This document shows, piece by piece, positions 9,013 to 17,340 of a stretch of DNA of 52,233 nucleotides (the first letter of the stretch is position 1; every line of letters begins with the position of its first letter). Source of the DNA: Opitutaceae bacterium (GTDB lineage Bacteria > Verrucomicrobiota > Verrucomicrobiia > Opitutales > Opitutaceae). A program made the translations under genes and the position numbers. Under the pieces are notes generated by a model, which saw nothing but the letters and a program-made list of their open reading frames with translations, was not told where the DNA came from and did no database searches. The stretch is taken from NCBI GenBank assembly GCA_017988885.1, contig JAGNQV010000002.1, forward strand, positions 1 through 52,233, written 5' to 3'.

Positions 9013-10359
9013 ATGAAAGTCACCGGCCTCGCCCTCGTCCCGCCCCCGACCGCCGCCGACCTGCCCAAGGTCACGCCTGAATTGTTGGCCTCGGTGCTCG
9101 CGCGTTATTCCCGCAGCAATCAGGGAATCGCGGCCATCCTCAGCAAAGTAGACCTCGCCAACCCCGACGCGTCCATCGACCGCATCCTCAACTTTGTTGA
9201 TTATGGCCATGCCTCCATCGGCGGGCTCACCGGCGGCCTCGCCATTGCCCTCGACGATATCTCGATGTGGCTCGCCTATAAGATTTTTGAGATTGCGCAG
9301 ATGGCGGACGGGCAGGAATCGAGCACGCGCTATATCACGATGGATGCGAGCAATCTGCCGACGGCGGCCGAGCTGGGTATTCCCGACGACCTCGCCCCGC
9401 GCTGGTCGGCGCTGATGGCGAAGGCCTTTGCCGCCTACCATGCGGAATACGCCCGGCTCGATGCGCTGGCCGTGGCGCAACCGAATCTCGTGCGCCTGCC
9501 GCCTGATGCGAAACCCGCGGTCGTGACCCGGCTGCGTAAAAACTACGCCTTGGACCGTGCGCGCTATTTCATCCCGCTCGCGACGCGGACCAACCTCGGC
9601 CTCGTGCAGTCTTCGCGCATGTGGGCAACGACGGTGAAGCACCTCGATTCGCTGGCGCATCCCGAAGCGCAAGCTGCGGCAAAACTCATCCGCGATGAAT
9701 TGCTGAAGCAGTCGCCGCGGCTCATGCGACACAGCTTTGCGGAAAAATCCTACCAGGCGCAGGCGGCGCAGGAGCTGGCCGCTTCGCTCCAGTTGGGGCT
9801 TGCGCGCCTCTCCACCGCGCCACTCGCAGACGAGGTCTGGGTGCGGGTGGATCGGGCGACACCGCCGTGGTTGCCCGAGAGCCAGCCCGTGTCGGAGGCA
9901 CTGCGCCACCGGGCCAACCGTTACGGTTATCAGGGCGCGGCGACCCGCCGGATGCGCGTGAATTTTGCCTGGAACAACATGGCGCTGGCTGAGCTGCGCG
10001 ATCTTAACCGCCATCGCACCGGCCATCGCTACACGCCGCTGATTCAAGCCGGCTTTTATCTGCCGCCCGAGATTTCCCATGGAGCGCATCAGGCCCTGCT
10101 TGCCGAGCAGGCGGCCTTCACCCGCGAGCTCATGCAGCGCGGCTCCGCGGCCTATGTTTATTCCCTGTTGCTAGGGGCGCAGACGCCATTTGAGCACGGC
10201 ACGCATGCCGACAAGTTCATCTACGAAGCCGAGTTGCGCACGGGGATGGGAGCGCATTTCCGTTATGCCGAGCACCTGAGTGCGGCGCTGCGGGCCTTTC
10301 TTAAAGAAGTGCCTGAAGCCTCCGACTGGGTCGTCGAAGGCACGGCCGAGCCTGAATAA
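9013..10359 (+). CDS. Double-domain ThyX-like (FAD-dependent thymidylate synthase family) protein
   Basis: Member of the ThyX superfamily, whose classical members make dTMP from dUMP using FAD and methylene-tetrahydrofolate. At 448 residues it is about twice the classical length and appears to hold two ThyX folds. The first half keeps the end of the ThyX motif (QESSTRY, residues 101-107) but has lost the leading RHR. The second half has RHR in RHRTGHRYTPL (from residue 333) but lacks the NExSxRY part. The signature is thus split between the two halves, so thymidylate synthase activity cannot be assumed. Long ThyX homologues are also found in Chlamydiae, a related phylum. Start chosen at 9013; the frame extends to 8947 but those residues look non-coding. 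A 21 bp dyad precedes the start. Confidence 0.75.
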   Translation: MKVTGLALVPPPTAADLPKVTPELLASVLARYSRSNQGIAAILSKVDLANPDASIDRILNFVDYGHASIGGLTGGLAIALDDISMWLAYKIFEIAQMADGQESSTRYITMDASNLPTAAELGIPDDLAPRWSALMAKAFAAYHAEYARLDALAVAQPNLVRLPPDAKPAVVTRLRKNYALDRARYFIPLATRTNLGLVQSSRMWATTVKHLDSLAHPEAQAAAKLIRDELLKQSPRLMRHSFAEKSYQAQAAQELAASLQLGLARLSTAPLADEVWVRVDRATPPWLPESQPVSEALRHRANRYGYQGAATRRMRVNFAWNNMALAELRDLNRHRTGHRYTPLIQAGFYLPPEISHGAHQALLAEQAAFTRELMQRGSAAYVYSLLLGAQTPFEHGTHADKFIYEAELRTGMGAHFRYAEHLSAALRAFLKEVPEASDWVVEGTAEPE

Positions 10360-10403
10360 AATATTGCCGCCCGAACACCGTCACACAGGATAACACCCGA
10401 AGA

Positions 10404-10871
10404 ATGAATCGCCCCTCTGTAGTCATAATCGCGGCCTTGGGACTTGTCGCAGTGACTTGCGTGACATTGCGGGCCGGTGAATCGATCGGAGCTGACGCCC
10501 TTAAGCGATCTCTGCGGCCTGCAACCCGACTTGCTTTTACACCCAAGGTCATGCGCTACCGGATGGTTTCAGCAGGCACTCAAGTCGTCACGTTGCCGCG
10601 CAGTGGCCTCGGGTTCAGTGAAACCCGGCTCAAACAAATTATCCCGATGGAGGTGCGCACTTATCCCGTGCATGCAGCGCAATCGGCCCAAGTTGCGCCG
10701 CTCATGGCCGTGCGCCAGCCGGTGGATCAGTTGCAACTCGTGCGGCCAGCGGCGGGGTTTGGTCCGGCGGCGGTGCCGATGCGGCGGACGAATGCCAGCG
10801 CCAAGATTGCTTCCCCACTGCAAGCGGATCATAACGCGGAAGCGCTGGCTGAAAAAAAATCCCCATTATGA
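10404..10871 (+). CDS. Small secreted protein of unknown function
   Basis: 155 residues with a plausible signal peptide, MNRPSVVIIAALGLVAVTC, followed by a polar, low-complexity mature part rich in alanine, valine, proline and arginine. I recognise no domain. Its stop overlaps the start of the downstream endonuclease/phosphatase-family gene by four bases (ATGA), which argues that it is translated and co-expressed with that gene. A TAGCGC-type regulatory signal was not apparent in the 44 bases between it and the ThyX-like gene. Confidence 0.55.
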   Translation: MNRPSVVIIAALGLVAVTCVTLRAGESIGADALKRSLRPATRLAFTPKVMRYRMVSAGTQVVTLPRSGLGFSETRLKQIIPMEVRTYPVHAAQSAQVAPLMAVRQPVDQLQLVRPAAGFGPAAVPMRRTNASAKIASPLQADHNAEALAEKKSPL

Positions 10872-11641
10872 GCCGCTTTCGCGTCCTACAGTTCAACATG
10901 CAGTTTGGACAGGTTTGGGATGACGCGGACCCCGATCACGCACCGATCAACCTCGCGGCCACGATGGCGGAGATAAAATCCCATTCGGCCGACATCATCA
11001 TGCTGCAAGAGGTGGAGCGGGCGCGACCGGGTGGCACGCATCCGCCCGTGCCGCCTAACTACAGCCGGCTGAAACAGGAGCTGGTGGGTTACCACAGCAC
11101 GTTTTCTTTTCCGCGGTCGGATCCACGCGAATTGCCTTTCGGCATCGGTCTGGCGATTTTCTCCCGCTGGCCGCTGCAGCCGACGGTCTGTCTCAACCTG
11201 CCGTCACCCCCGGTGGAATTTGATTTTTTTGGCGAAAAGAAAACTCCGACCGACCGGCTGCTGATCGGGGCACAGGTCCAGGTGGACGGCCATGAACTGC
11301 GACTCATGAATACGCATCTGCTGGCGTTCTTCATGCTTAAGTCGAGCAGCGAAGAACACCGGCAGCAGCGTGACTTGGTGGAGGAGGAGCTCCGGAAAAG
11401 CACGGTTCCGACCATCCTCACCGGGGATTTCAATGTGAGCAGACACGAGTCGTTGGTGGACCAGTTCTCCGACGCCGGCTATCGCACGGTGCAATCCACC
11501 GCCGTGACCTGGCGGCGCCGGCCCTATACCCTCGACCACATCTTCTACAACGAACCGCTGCGCTGCGTCGGCCACAAGGTCAGTCCCACGCCAGCTTCTG
11601 ATCACCACGCGCTTGAGGCAGATTTCGTGTTCGCCGACTGA
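10868..11641 (+). CDS. Endonuclease/exonuclease/phosphatase (EEP) family protein
   Basis: 257 residues with the full set of EEP-fold metal-dependent phosphodiesterase motifs: RVLQFNMQFG at the N-terminus, DIIMLQEVE (metal-binding glutamate), LRLMNTHLLAF, TILTGDFNVS, YTLDHIFYNE and a terminal SDHHALEADF with the catalytic aspartate-histidine. The family covers DNases, AP endonucleases, sphingomyelinases and inositol phosphatases, and the substrate cannot be told from sequence. There is no signal peptide, so it is probably cytoplasmic. It is translationally coupled to the small secreted protein before it and converges on the minus-strand gene at 11663. Confidence 0.88.
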   Translation: MSRFRVLQFNMQFGQVWDDADPDHAPINLAATMAEIKSHSADIIMLQEVERARPGGTHPPVPPNYSRLKQELVGYHSTFSFPRSDPRELPFGIGLAIFSRWPLQPTVCLNLPSPPVEFDFFGEKKTPTDRLLIGAQVQVDGHELRLMNTHLLAFFMLKSSSEEHRQQRDLVEEELRKSTVPTILTGDFNVSRHESLVDQFSDAGYRTVQSTAVTWRRRPYTLDHIFYNEPLRCVGHKVSPTPASDHHALEADFVFAD

Positions 11642-11662
11642 GTTGGCGGGAAGCGGGACGGC

Positions 11663-11944
11663 TCAGCTGCGCCGGACGCGTTCTTTCTCGGCGTCGCGTT
11701 CTTCCTCGAGCCGCGCTTTCTCGCTGGCGAGTTGCTGGCGGATTTTGTCGGCCGCCTCGGCCTCGCCGCCGGACAGAGCGTCGTTCAGCTGCTTCTTGAG
11801 GAAAATCTCCCGCTCGGCGGACTTGCCCTGATAGATGCGGTCAATTTCTGCGAGCCGGGCCTTTTTGGCTGCGGTCAGCGGTTTGGCCGGGGTGGGATCG
11901 GATTTGGCGAGACGTTCCATCGCAAGCTCGTAGGCGCTTTTCAT
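11663..11944 (-). CDS. Conserved small charged coiled-coil protein
   Basis: 93 residues, starting MKSAYELAMERLAKSDPTP and continuing as a highly charged helical protein (AEIDRIYQGKSAEREIFLKK, then a stretch rich in glutamate, lysine and arginine). It looks like one long coiled coil. I recognise it as a conserved hypothetical family of Verrucomicrobia and relatives; no function is known to me. The frame continues upstream to 12166 but that part overlaps comEC, so the ATG at 11944 is used. It lies 50 bases downstream of the comEC stop and may be co-transcribed with it. Confidence 0.75.
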   Translation of the reverse strand: MKSAYELAMERLAKSDPTPAKPLTAAKKARLAEIDRIYQGKSAEREIFLKKQLNDALSGGEAEAADKIRQQLASEKARLEEERDAEKERVRRS

Positions 11945-11994
11945 GACGGCAGTGAAACGGAATGCGGGGGACAGGAAAGCGGAAACCGTCGGAC

Positions 11995-13632
11995 CTAACC
12001 AAACGTGGCCCCGAGCAACAGTCCCAGCGCCACCACGGCAAATGGCGGCCAGTAAAACCAGCGCCAGCCCCGCCAGCCGCGGGCATAGCCCATGAGCAAC
12101 ACAACCAGCAGCGCTGCCAGCGTGAGGGCGCCCATCCACGGAGCCTTGAAGGTGGCGGTGAACCACATGCCTGGTAATTGAGTGAAGCCCCGGATCCCGT
12201 GCTCGATCAGCCAGAGTGCCAGCACGGCGGCGTGATTAGCCAGAAGAGTGCCGGTCGTAAATCCGACCAACCCGCAAAGCAACGACCCAAAACCGGCCAG
12301 AATCACAAAGGTTGAAGCCGGGATCAGCAGCAGATTGGCCAACAGTGCGCCCGGGGTGAAAAGTTGAAAAAACAACACGCCTGTGACCGTGCTCACCAAT
12401 GAGGCCGCCACGCCGATGGCCACGGCCATGAGCGTCCAGCGCCACAACCAATCACGGATCCGGTGATGCCACCGCCAGGCCGGCTTGGGCAGGAGGGCGA
12501 AAACCGGCCAAGCGGCCTGCCAGCGTTCCGCCAACGGCAGACCGATCAGCAGGAGCGCGGCGACAATGCCATAGCTCATCTGGAAACTGGCGCTGAAAAA
12601 TTGCAGTGGTGCGACGAGCAACACCAGCAAGGCGGAAGCGGTGAGCGCGGCGAGAGGATTCCCCGGCACCCGCAGCACGAAGGCGGACAGCAGCAGCGCC
12701 ACCATGATGAAGGCGCGCACCGCCGAGGGCTCGCTGCCGGTGATGCCCACGTAGAGCCAGAGCGTGCCCAACCCGATGAGAAACCGGGCCAATCCGGGCA
12801 GGCGCAGTAATGTGAGCAAGGCCTGCAGGCCGGCCGCAATCACGCCGATGTGCAGGCCACTGATGGAAAACACATGCATGGTGCCGCTCTCACGGAAGCG
12901 CAGTTCCTGTTCCGGGGATAATTCCTGCTGCTGGCCGAGCAGCATCGCCCGCAGCACTCCCACCAGTCCGGGTTGTTTGGCTGCCACGCCGGTGCCGAGT
13001 ATCGCGGCGAAACGCGCCGCCATGCGCGCGCAAAACTGCTGATAGGCATTGGGTGCCTGTTCGACGACGAGGAATCGACCGCGGGTCAGCCGGAAGTTGA
13101 CGCCGGCGTTGGCCAGATAGGCGTCGAATGAATCGGCCGCCACTGCGCGGGGCAAGGGAGCGAGCACGCCGAGGGCGCTAAGGACCGCCGAGCGCATGGG
13201 TTCAGGGCCGTTTGCCGGTAGTGAAAGCGAGAAATAAATCCGCTGGCCGACGAGCTCGTGCAGGTGCGGGGCGGCGGTGACGATTGTGGCCAGCCCGCTG
13301 CGCCGCCGCGCATCGCTTTGCTCAAACACACGGTTGATGCGCAACGCTACCTGCACCTCGCGTGGCGGCAGTTGATCCCACGCCGCGAGGCGCGGACGGT
13401 GCAGGGCATAGCTCGTCATGCCGGCAAACACCATGGCGAGGCAGAGCGTGGGAGCCCAGCCGCGCCCTGTCCGCCAAGCGCCGCGCAGCGCCAAGCCGCT
13501 GGCCACGGCGGCGGTCGTCAGCAGCCCCGCCACCGGCAGAAACTCGAAAACACGCGCCACGCCCAGCCCGGTCATATAGGGCAAAACCAGCCAGAGCAGT
13601 GGGGCCCGGTGTCCGAGGCTGCGGCTGAGCAT
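11995..13632 (-). CDS. ComEC/Rec2 family membrane protein lacking the C-terminal nuclease-like domain
   Basis: 545 residues with many hydrophobic helices. The central segment MHVFSISGLHIGVIAAGLQA is the hallmark of the ComEC competence domain, which forms the inner-membrane channel for single-stranded DNA during natural transformation. The N-terminal third resembles the ComEC OB-fold region (DUF4131 type). Full-length ComEC proteins run to about 700-800 residues and end in a metallo-beta-lactamase-fold domain; here the protein stops after the membrane helices, and no such domain follows in any frame. It is divergent from rarA across a 99-base gap. Confidence 0.88.
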   Translation of the reverse strand: MLSRSLGHRAPLLWLVLPYMTGLGVARVFEFLPVAGLLTTAAVASGLALRGAWRTGRGWAPTLCLAMVFAGMTSYALHRPRLAAWDQLPPREVQVALRINRVFEQSDARRRSGLATIVTAAPHLHELVGQRIYFSLSLPANGPEPMRSAVLSALGVLAPLPRAVAADSFDAYLANAGVNFRLTRGRFLVVEQAPNAYQQFCARMAARFAAILGTGVAAKQPGLVGVLRAMLLGQQQELSPEQELRFRESGTMHVFSISGLHIGVIAAGLQALLTLLRLPGLARFLIGLGTLWLYVGITGSEPSAVRAFIMVALLLSAFVLRVPGNPLAALTASALLVLLVAPLQFFSASFQMSYGIVAALLLIGLPLAERWQAAWPVFALLPKPAWRWHHRIRDWLWRWTLMAVAIGVAASLVSTVTGVLFFQLFTPGALLANLLLIPASTFVILAGFGSLLCGLVGFTTGTLLANHAAVLALWLIEHGIRGFTQLPGMWFTATFKAPWMGALTLAALLVVLLMGYARGWRGWRWFYWPPFAVVALGLLLGATFG

Positions 13633-13731
13633 GGCGGCAAACTAGCCGCAATCGCCGGCGAATCGACGCTATTCCTGCCGGTGAAATTTGCCTTCTCATT
13701 CGCGGTAATTCACAAAGATTACCCTTTCGCC

Positions 13732-15081
13732 ATGCCCGCCTCCGCCCAGGACGATCTCTTTGATGAAACCGACGCAGCCCCGGCGTCGGATGGCCCTACG
13801 GCGTCCGCCCACCAACCACTGGCCGCGCGCATGCGGCCGCGGCGGCTGGCTGAAGTGGTGGGGCAGGAGCACCTCTTGAAGGCGGGCAGCCTGCTCCCGC
13901 GGCTTGTGGCGCAGAATCGCTTTGGCTCCCTGATTTTTTACGGTCCGCCCGGTTGCGGCAAAACCAGCATCGCCGAGGCCATCGCCCGCGAGACGAAGAG
14001 CCGGTTCGTGCGCATCAACGCGGTCATGTCGAATGTCGCCGAGCTGCGTGAGGTCCTCGCCGCCGCCCGCCGCCGGCCCGAGGCGGCCACCATTCTCTTC
14101 ATCGACGAACTCCACCGTTTCAACAAGTCGCAGCAGGACTTGCTCCTGCCGGATGTGGAGGCGGGTAACATCCGGCTCATTGGCGCGACCACGCACAACC
14201 CGGGATTTTATGTGACTCCGCCGCTGCTTTCCCGCAGCCATCTTTTCCGACTGGAACCACTCGCCGCCGCCGCCGTGGCGGGAGTGTTGCGCGAGGCGCT
14301 GACCGACGCGGAACGCGGCTTGGGCGCACGGGCCGTGACGGTGGAGGACAAGCTCCTCGCCGACCTCGCCGTCCTGTGCGACGGCGATCTGCGCCGCGCC
14401 CTCAACGCCCTTGAGGTCATCGTGCTGGGTCTGCCGGAGCGCGCCGCCATCACGACGGCGGACCTCGAGGTTTTTGCCCGCGAGCGCCGCATCCGCTACG
14501 ATGCCGACGAAGATGAGCACTACGACACGATCTCGGCCTTCATCAAAAGCTGCCGCGGCAGCGATCCCGACGCGGCGATGTATTGGCTCGCGAAGATGCT
14601 GGCCGGCGGGGAGGACCCGCGCTTTATCGCCCGGCGCCTCGTCATCCTCGCGAGCGAGGACGTGGGGCTGGCCGATCCGCAGGCACTGCCGTTGACGGTC
14701 GCGGCGCATCACGCCTGCGACTTCATCGGACTGCCGGAAGCCGAGCTCACGCTCGCCCATGCGACGCTTTACATCGCGACCGCGCCCAAGAGCAATTCCG
14801 CGACCCTTGCCCTCGGTGAAGCGCACCGCGTGCTCAAGGAACAGCCGGTGCAGTCGGTGCCAGCGCCCTTGCGCGACAAGAGCGGGGCGGCCAGCAAGCA
14901 GGCGGGGCACGGCAAGGGTTACCGTTATTCGCATGATTATACCGAGAACATCTCGGGGCAGGATTATCTGGAAAAGCCGCTTGCGCTCTACACGCCGAAA
15001 ACCGCGGGTTGGGAATCCAAAATCGCCGACCGGCTCGCCCGCTGGCGGGAATTGAAGGCCGCGGCTCGCGCCGCCCAGTGA
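13732..15081 (+). CDS. rarA: Replication-associated recombination protein A (RarA/MgsA), AAA+ ATPase
   Basis: Clamp-loader-like AAA+ ATPase acting at stalled replication forks. It has 449 residues. Walker A GPPGCGKTS lies near residue 71, Walker B ILFIDELHRF near 121, sensor 1 in IGATTHNPGFYVTPPLLSR, and sensor 2 in GDLRRALNALE. The C-terminal tetramerisation region shows SAFIKSCRGSDPDAAMYWLA and RRLVILASEDVGLADPQAL, both diagnostic of RarA. The frame is open from 13258 but that part lies opposite comEC; the ATG at 13732 gives the expected N-terminus MPASAQDDLFDE. Confidence 0.95.
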   Translation: MPASAQDDLFDETDAAPASDGPTASAHQPLAARMRPRRLAEVVGQEHLLKAGSLLPRLVAQNRFGSLIFYGPPGCGKTSIAEAIARETKSRFVRINAVMSNVAELREVLAAARRRPEAATILFIDELHRFNKSQQDLLLPDVEAGNIRLIGATTHNPGFYVTPPLLSRSHLFRLEPLAAAAVAGVLREALTDAERGLGARAVTVEDKLLADLAVLCDGDLRRALNALEVIVLGLPERAAITTADLEVFARERRIRYDADEDEHYDTISAFIKSCRGSDPDAAMYWLAKMLAGGEDPRFIARRLVILASEDVGLADPQALPLTVAAHHACDFIGLPEAELTLAHATLYIATAPKSNSATLALGEAHRVLKEQPVQSVPAPLRDKSGAASKQAGHGKGYRYSHDYTENISGQDYLEKPLALYTPKTAGWESKIADRLARWRELKAAARAAQ

Positions 15082-15166
15082 GGCGGCCTTTGCAAAGCCG
15101 GTGTAAAAGCCGGTGGCCCGCCGTGACCGAGCTTGCGAAGGAGCCGCCGGCGCCTAGGCTGGCGGC

Positions 15167-15625
15167 ATGAAAATTCGGACGATCATCATGGTTTGGCTGT
15201 GTTTCGCCGCCGTGGGTGCCGCTGCACCTGCGCCCTCCTCCAAGACCGCGCCGAAAACGGGCAAACCCGCCGCGCCGCTGGTCGAGCAGATGGGCAAAAT
15301 TGATGGCTGGGAAATCGCCCGCCCGGCCGGCACCTATCTCGGCCTCAAGATTGAAGGCGGCAACTTCATGCTCAGCTTTTACGACGAAAAGAAAAAGCCG
15401 ATGCCGGCGGATGTGGCCCGCGGCACGGCCCGCTGGGATTCCAAACAAAAGATCGGCAAGGATTTTGCCGTGCTCAATCCCACGGGCGATGGCATGGCGC
15501 TGGTCGGAAATAAATTTGTGCGCCCCCCTTATAATTTCATCGTGTTCCTGACCTTGCTCAATGCGGCGGGGGAAGGGGTGGAAAACTATCCGGTCAATCT
15601 GATGGTTGATAAGCCGGTATACTGA
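15167..15625 (+). CDS. Small secreted protein of unknown function
   Basis: 152 residues with a clear signal peptide (MKIRTIIMVWLCFAAVGAAA) then a proline/alanine/lysine-rich linker and a compact beta-rich domain of about 100 residues (for example YLGLKIEGGNFMLSFYDEKK and NFIVFLTLLNAAGEGVENYP). I recognise no named family. It stands alone between rarA and the riboflavin genes, and a 7 bp stem follows it at 15630-15652. Confidence 0.7.
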   Translation: MKIRTIIMVWLCFAAVGAAAPAPSSKTAPKTGKPAAPLVEQMGKIDGWEIARPAGTYLGLKIEGGNFMLSFYDEKKKPMPADVARGTARWDSKQKIGKDFAVLNPTGDGMALVGNKFVRPPYNFIVFLTLLNAAGEGVENYPVNLMVDKPVY

Positions 15626-15629
15626 AAAC

Positions 15630-15652
15630 CGCCAGGGGCACCCGGCCTGGCG
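15630..15652 (+). other. Hairpin between the secreted protein gene and ribB
   Basis: CGCCAGG (15630-15636) pairs with CCTGGCG (15646-15652) around a nine-base loop, five bases after the upstream stop codon. No T-tract follows, so it is a weak or rho-dependent terminator candidate at best. It does not match the conserved FMN riboswitch core that might be expected before a riboflavin gene. Confidence 0.3.
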
Positions 15653-15712
15653 TAAAAGTTGGCGGTCCTGCGCCGCGTTGACAGCGATTCCTTGCGGCGC
15701 GAGCTTGGAGGC

Positions 15713-16813
15713 ATGTCCTCCGCCGCCGACCACCCAGTCTTCGATTCCGTCGAATCCGTCATTCAGGATATTGCGGCGGGGCGGTTGGTCATTGTCACGG
15801 ATGACGAGAATCGGGAAAACGAAGGCGACCTGATCATGGCGGCGGCCAAAGCCACGCCGGAAACCGTCAACATGATGATCCGCTACTGCAGCGGCATCGT
15901 CTGCGTGCCGACGGTCGAGCACCAGCTGCGCCGGCTCGGACTGGGGCCGATGGTGCAGCAAAACCGCGAGGTGCAACGGACGGATTTCACCGTGAGCGTG
16001 GATGCGGCCCACGGCATCACGACCGGCATCAGCGCCTACGATCGCACGCAGACCATCCGCCTGCTCGCGAGCGGCGAGGCCAAGGCTGAGGAGCTGGTGC
16101 AGCCGGGCCATGTGTTTCCCCTGCGGGCCCGGCCCGGCGGGGTGCTGGAGCGGGCCGGCCATACGGAAGCGGCGGTGGATCTGGCCATCTTGGCGGGCCT
16201 GCATCCGAGCGGGGTGTTGTGCGAACTCGTCAACGACGACGGCTCGGTGCAGCGGCTGCCGCAGCTCATCGAGTTCAAGCGGAAATTCGGCCTGCGCATG
16301 ATTTCCATTGCGCAACTCATCGAATACCGGGCCCAGCGGGACCACCTCGTGGAGCTGGTTTGCACGCAGCCGTTCGCGTCGGAGTTCGGGGAATTCACGC
16401 TGCATGTTTTTCGGAGCAAGCTCGACAACCGGCATCACCTCGCGCTGGCGATGGGGGCGCTGGGCGGGGAACCCACGCTGGTGCGGGTGCACAGCGAGAA
16501 CCTGCTGGGGGATGTTTTCCGCATGCGCGGCACCGGCAGCCACCACGCCCTGACCGCTTCGCTGGAGGCGGTGGCCCGCGCCGGCCGCGGAGTGGTGCTC
16601 TACATGGAGCACGCCAACGGCGGGGCCGATCTGATCAACCGGCTGCAGGGCAAGGCGGACGAGCTGCCCATGAGTTTTCGCGACTATGGCATCGGCGCCC
16701 AAATCCTCGCGGCCCTCGGTTTGCGCAAGATCCGCCTGCTTTCGAACAGCACGCGCAAGGTGGTGGGCCTCGATGGCTACGGACTGGAAATCGTCGAGCA
16801 AGTGGCGCCTTGA
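15713..16813 (+). CDS. ribB: 3,4-dihydroxy-2-butanone 4-phosphate synthase with degenerate GTP cyclohydrolase II domain (RibB/RibBA-like)
   Basis: Makes the four-carbon unit for riboflavin from ribulose 5-phosphate. 366 residues. The N-terminal RibB domain is complete: DDENRENEGDLIMAA (acidic active-site loop), HGITTGISAYDRTQTI, PGHVFPLRA and HTEAAVDLAILAGL. The C-terminal 170 residues align with GTP cyclohydrolase II but have VRVHSENLLGDVFRMRGTGS where active enzymes carry the three zinc-binding cysteines, and the EGRG-type catalytic loop is replaced by EHANGGADLI. That half is therefore probably inactive. The ATG at 15713 follows GGAGG; the frame extends to 15659. It is followed by ribH and nusB. 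Confidence 0.9.
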   Translation: MSSAADHPVFDSVESVIQDIAAGRLVIVTDDENRENEGDLIMAAAKATPETVNMMIRYCSGIVCVPTVEHQLRRLGLGPMVQQNREVQRTDFTVSVDAAHGITTGISAYDRTQTIRLLASGEAKAEELVQPGHVFPLRARPGGVLERAGHTEAAVDLAILAGLHPSGVLCELVNDDGSVQRLPQLIEFKRKFGLRMISIAQLIEYRAQRDHLVELVCTQPFASEFGEFTLHVFRSKLDNRHHLALAMGALGGEPTLVRVHSENLLGDVFRMRGTGSHHALTASLEAVARAGRGVVLYMEHANGGADLINRLQGKADELPMSFRDYGIGAQILAALGLRKIRLLSNSTRKVVGLDGYGLEIVEQVAP

Positions 16814-16866
16814 GGGGCCGGATTCGGATTGCGGATTTCAAATTTGGCTTCGCCAATAGACCCTTC

Positions 16867-17340
16867 ATGAGCCTCGACGCACCCGCGCCCAGCCTGATTG
16901 ACGGTTCCGCCCTTTCCTTGGGGGTGGTCGCGGCGCGTTTCAATGCCGGCTTGGTCGCGGCGCTGTTGCAGGCGCTGGAAGCCACGTTGACGGCGCACGG
17001 TGTGCCGCCTTCGCGCATCGCGGTGTGGCGCGTGCCGGGCTCGCACGAAATTCCCTATGCCGTGCAGGCCTTGGCCGACACCGGCCGGCATGACTGTCTC
17101 ATCGCGCTCGGGGTGCTGATTGGCGGCGATACGAACCACCACGAAATGGTGGGCGCGAGCGTCTCGTCGGCTTTGCAGACCATCGCCATCACCAGTCGGA
17201 TTCCTGTCATTAATGGGGTCATTGTCGCCCACACCCACGCCCAGGCCGAGGCGCGCTGCGCCGGCGAAATCAACCGCGGCGTCGAATTTGCCCGGGCCGC
17301 CCTGGAGATGGCGACCCTGCACCGAAAGCTGAAATCATGA
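16867..17340 (+). CDS. ribH: 6,7-dimethyl-8-ribityllumazine synthase (RibH)
   Basis: Condenses the RibB product with 5-amino-6-ribitylaminouracil in the penultimate step of riboflavin synthesis. 157 residues, the usual length. Family motifs: VVAARFNAGL, WRVPGSHEIPYAVQAL and ALGVLIGGDTNHHEMVGASV with the catalytic histidine retained. The usual arginine of the VIRGxT phosphate-binding loop is glycine here (LIGGDT). The start is the ATG at 16867; the open frame upstream is a shadow of ribB. It overlaps nusB by four bases, a common riboflavin-nusB arrangement. Confidence 0.92.
   Translation: MSLDAPAPSLIDGSALSLGVVAARFNAGLVAALLQALEATLTAHGVPPSRIAVWRVPGSHEIPYAVQALADTGRHDCLIALGVLIGGDTNHHEMVGASVSSALQTIAITSRIPVINGVIVAHTHAQAEARCAGEINRGVEFARAALEMATLHRKLKS

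Noticed and set aside
5781..10089. Minus-strand open frames of 437 and 460 codons opposite nuoM and the ThyX-like gene
   Set aside because: Low-complexity, charged translations antisense to clear conserved genes.
15626..15712. FMN riboswitch before ribB
   Set aside because: I looked for the conserved core sequence and the multi-stem layout and did not find them; only simple hairpins are present.
14834..16801. 655-codon minus-strand open frame
   Set aside because: It covers parts of three well-supported plus-strand genes (rarA, a secreted protein and ribB) and has no recognisable domain; it is a high-GC shadow.
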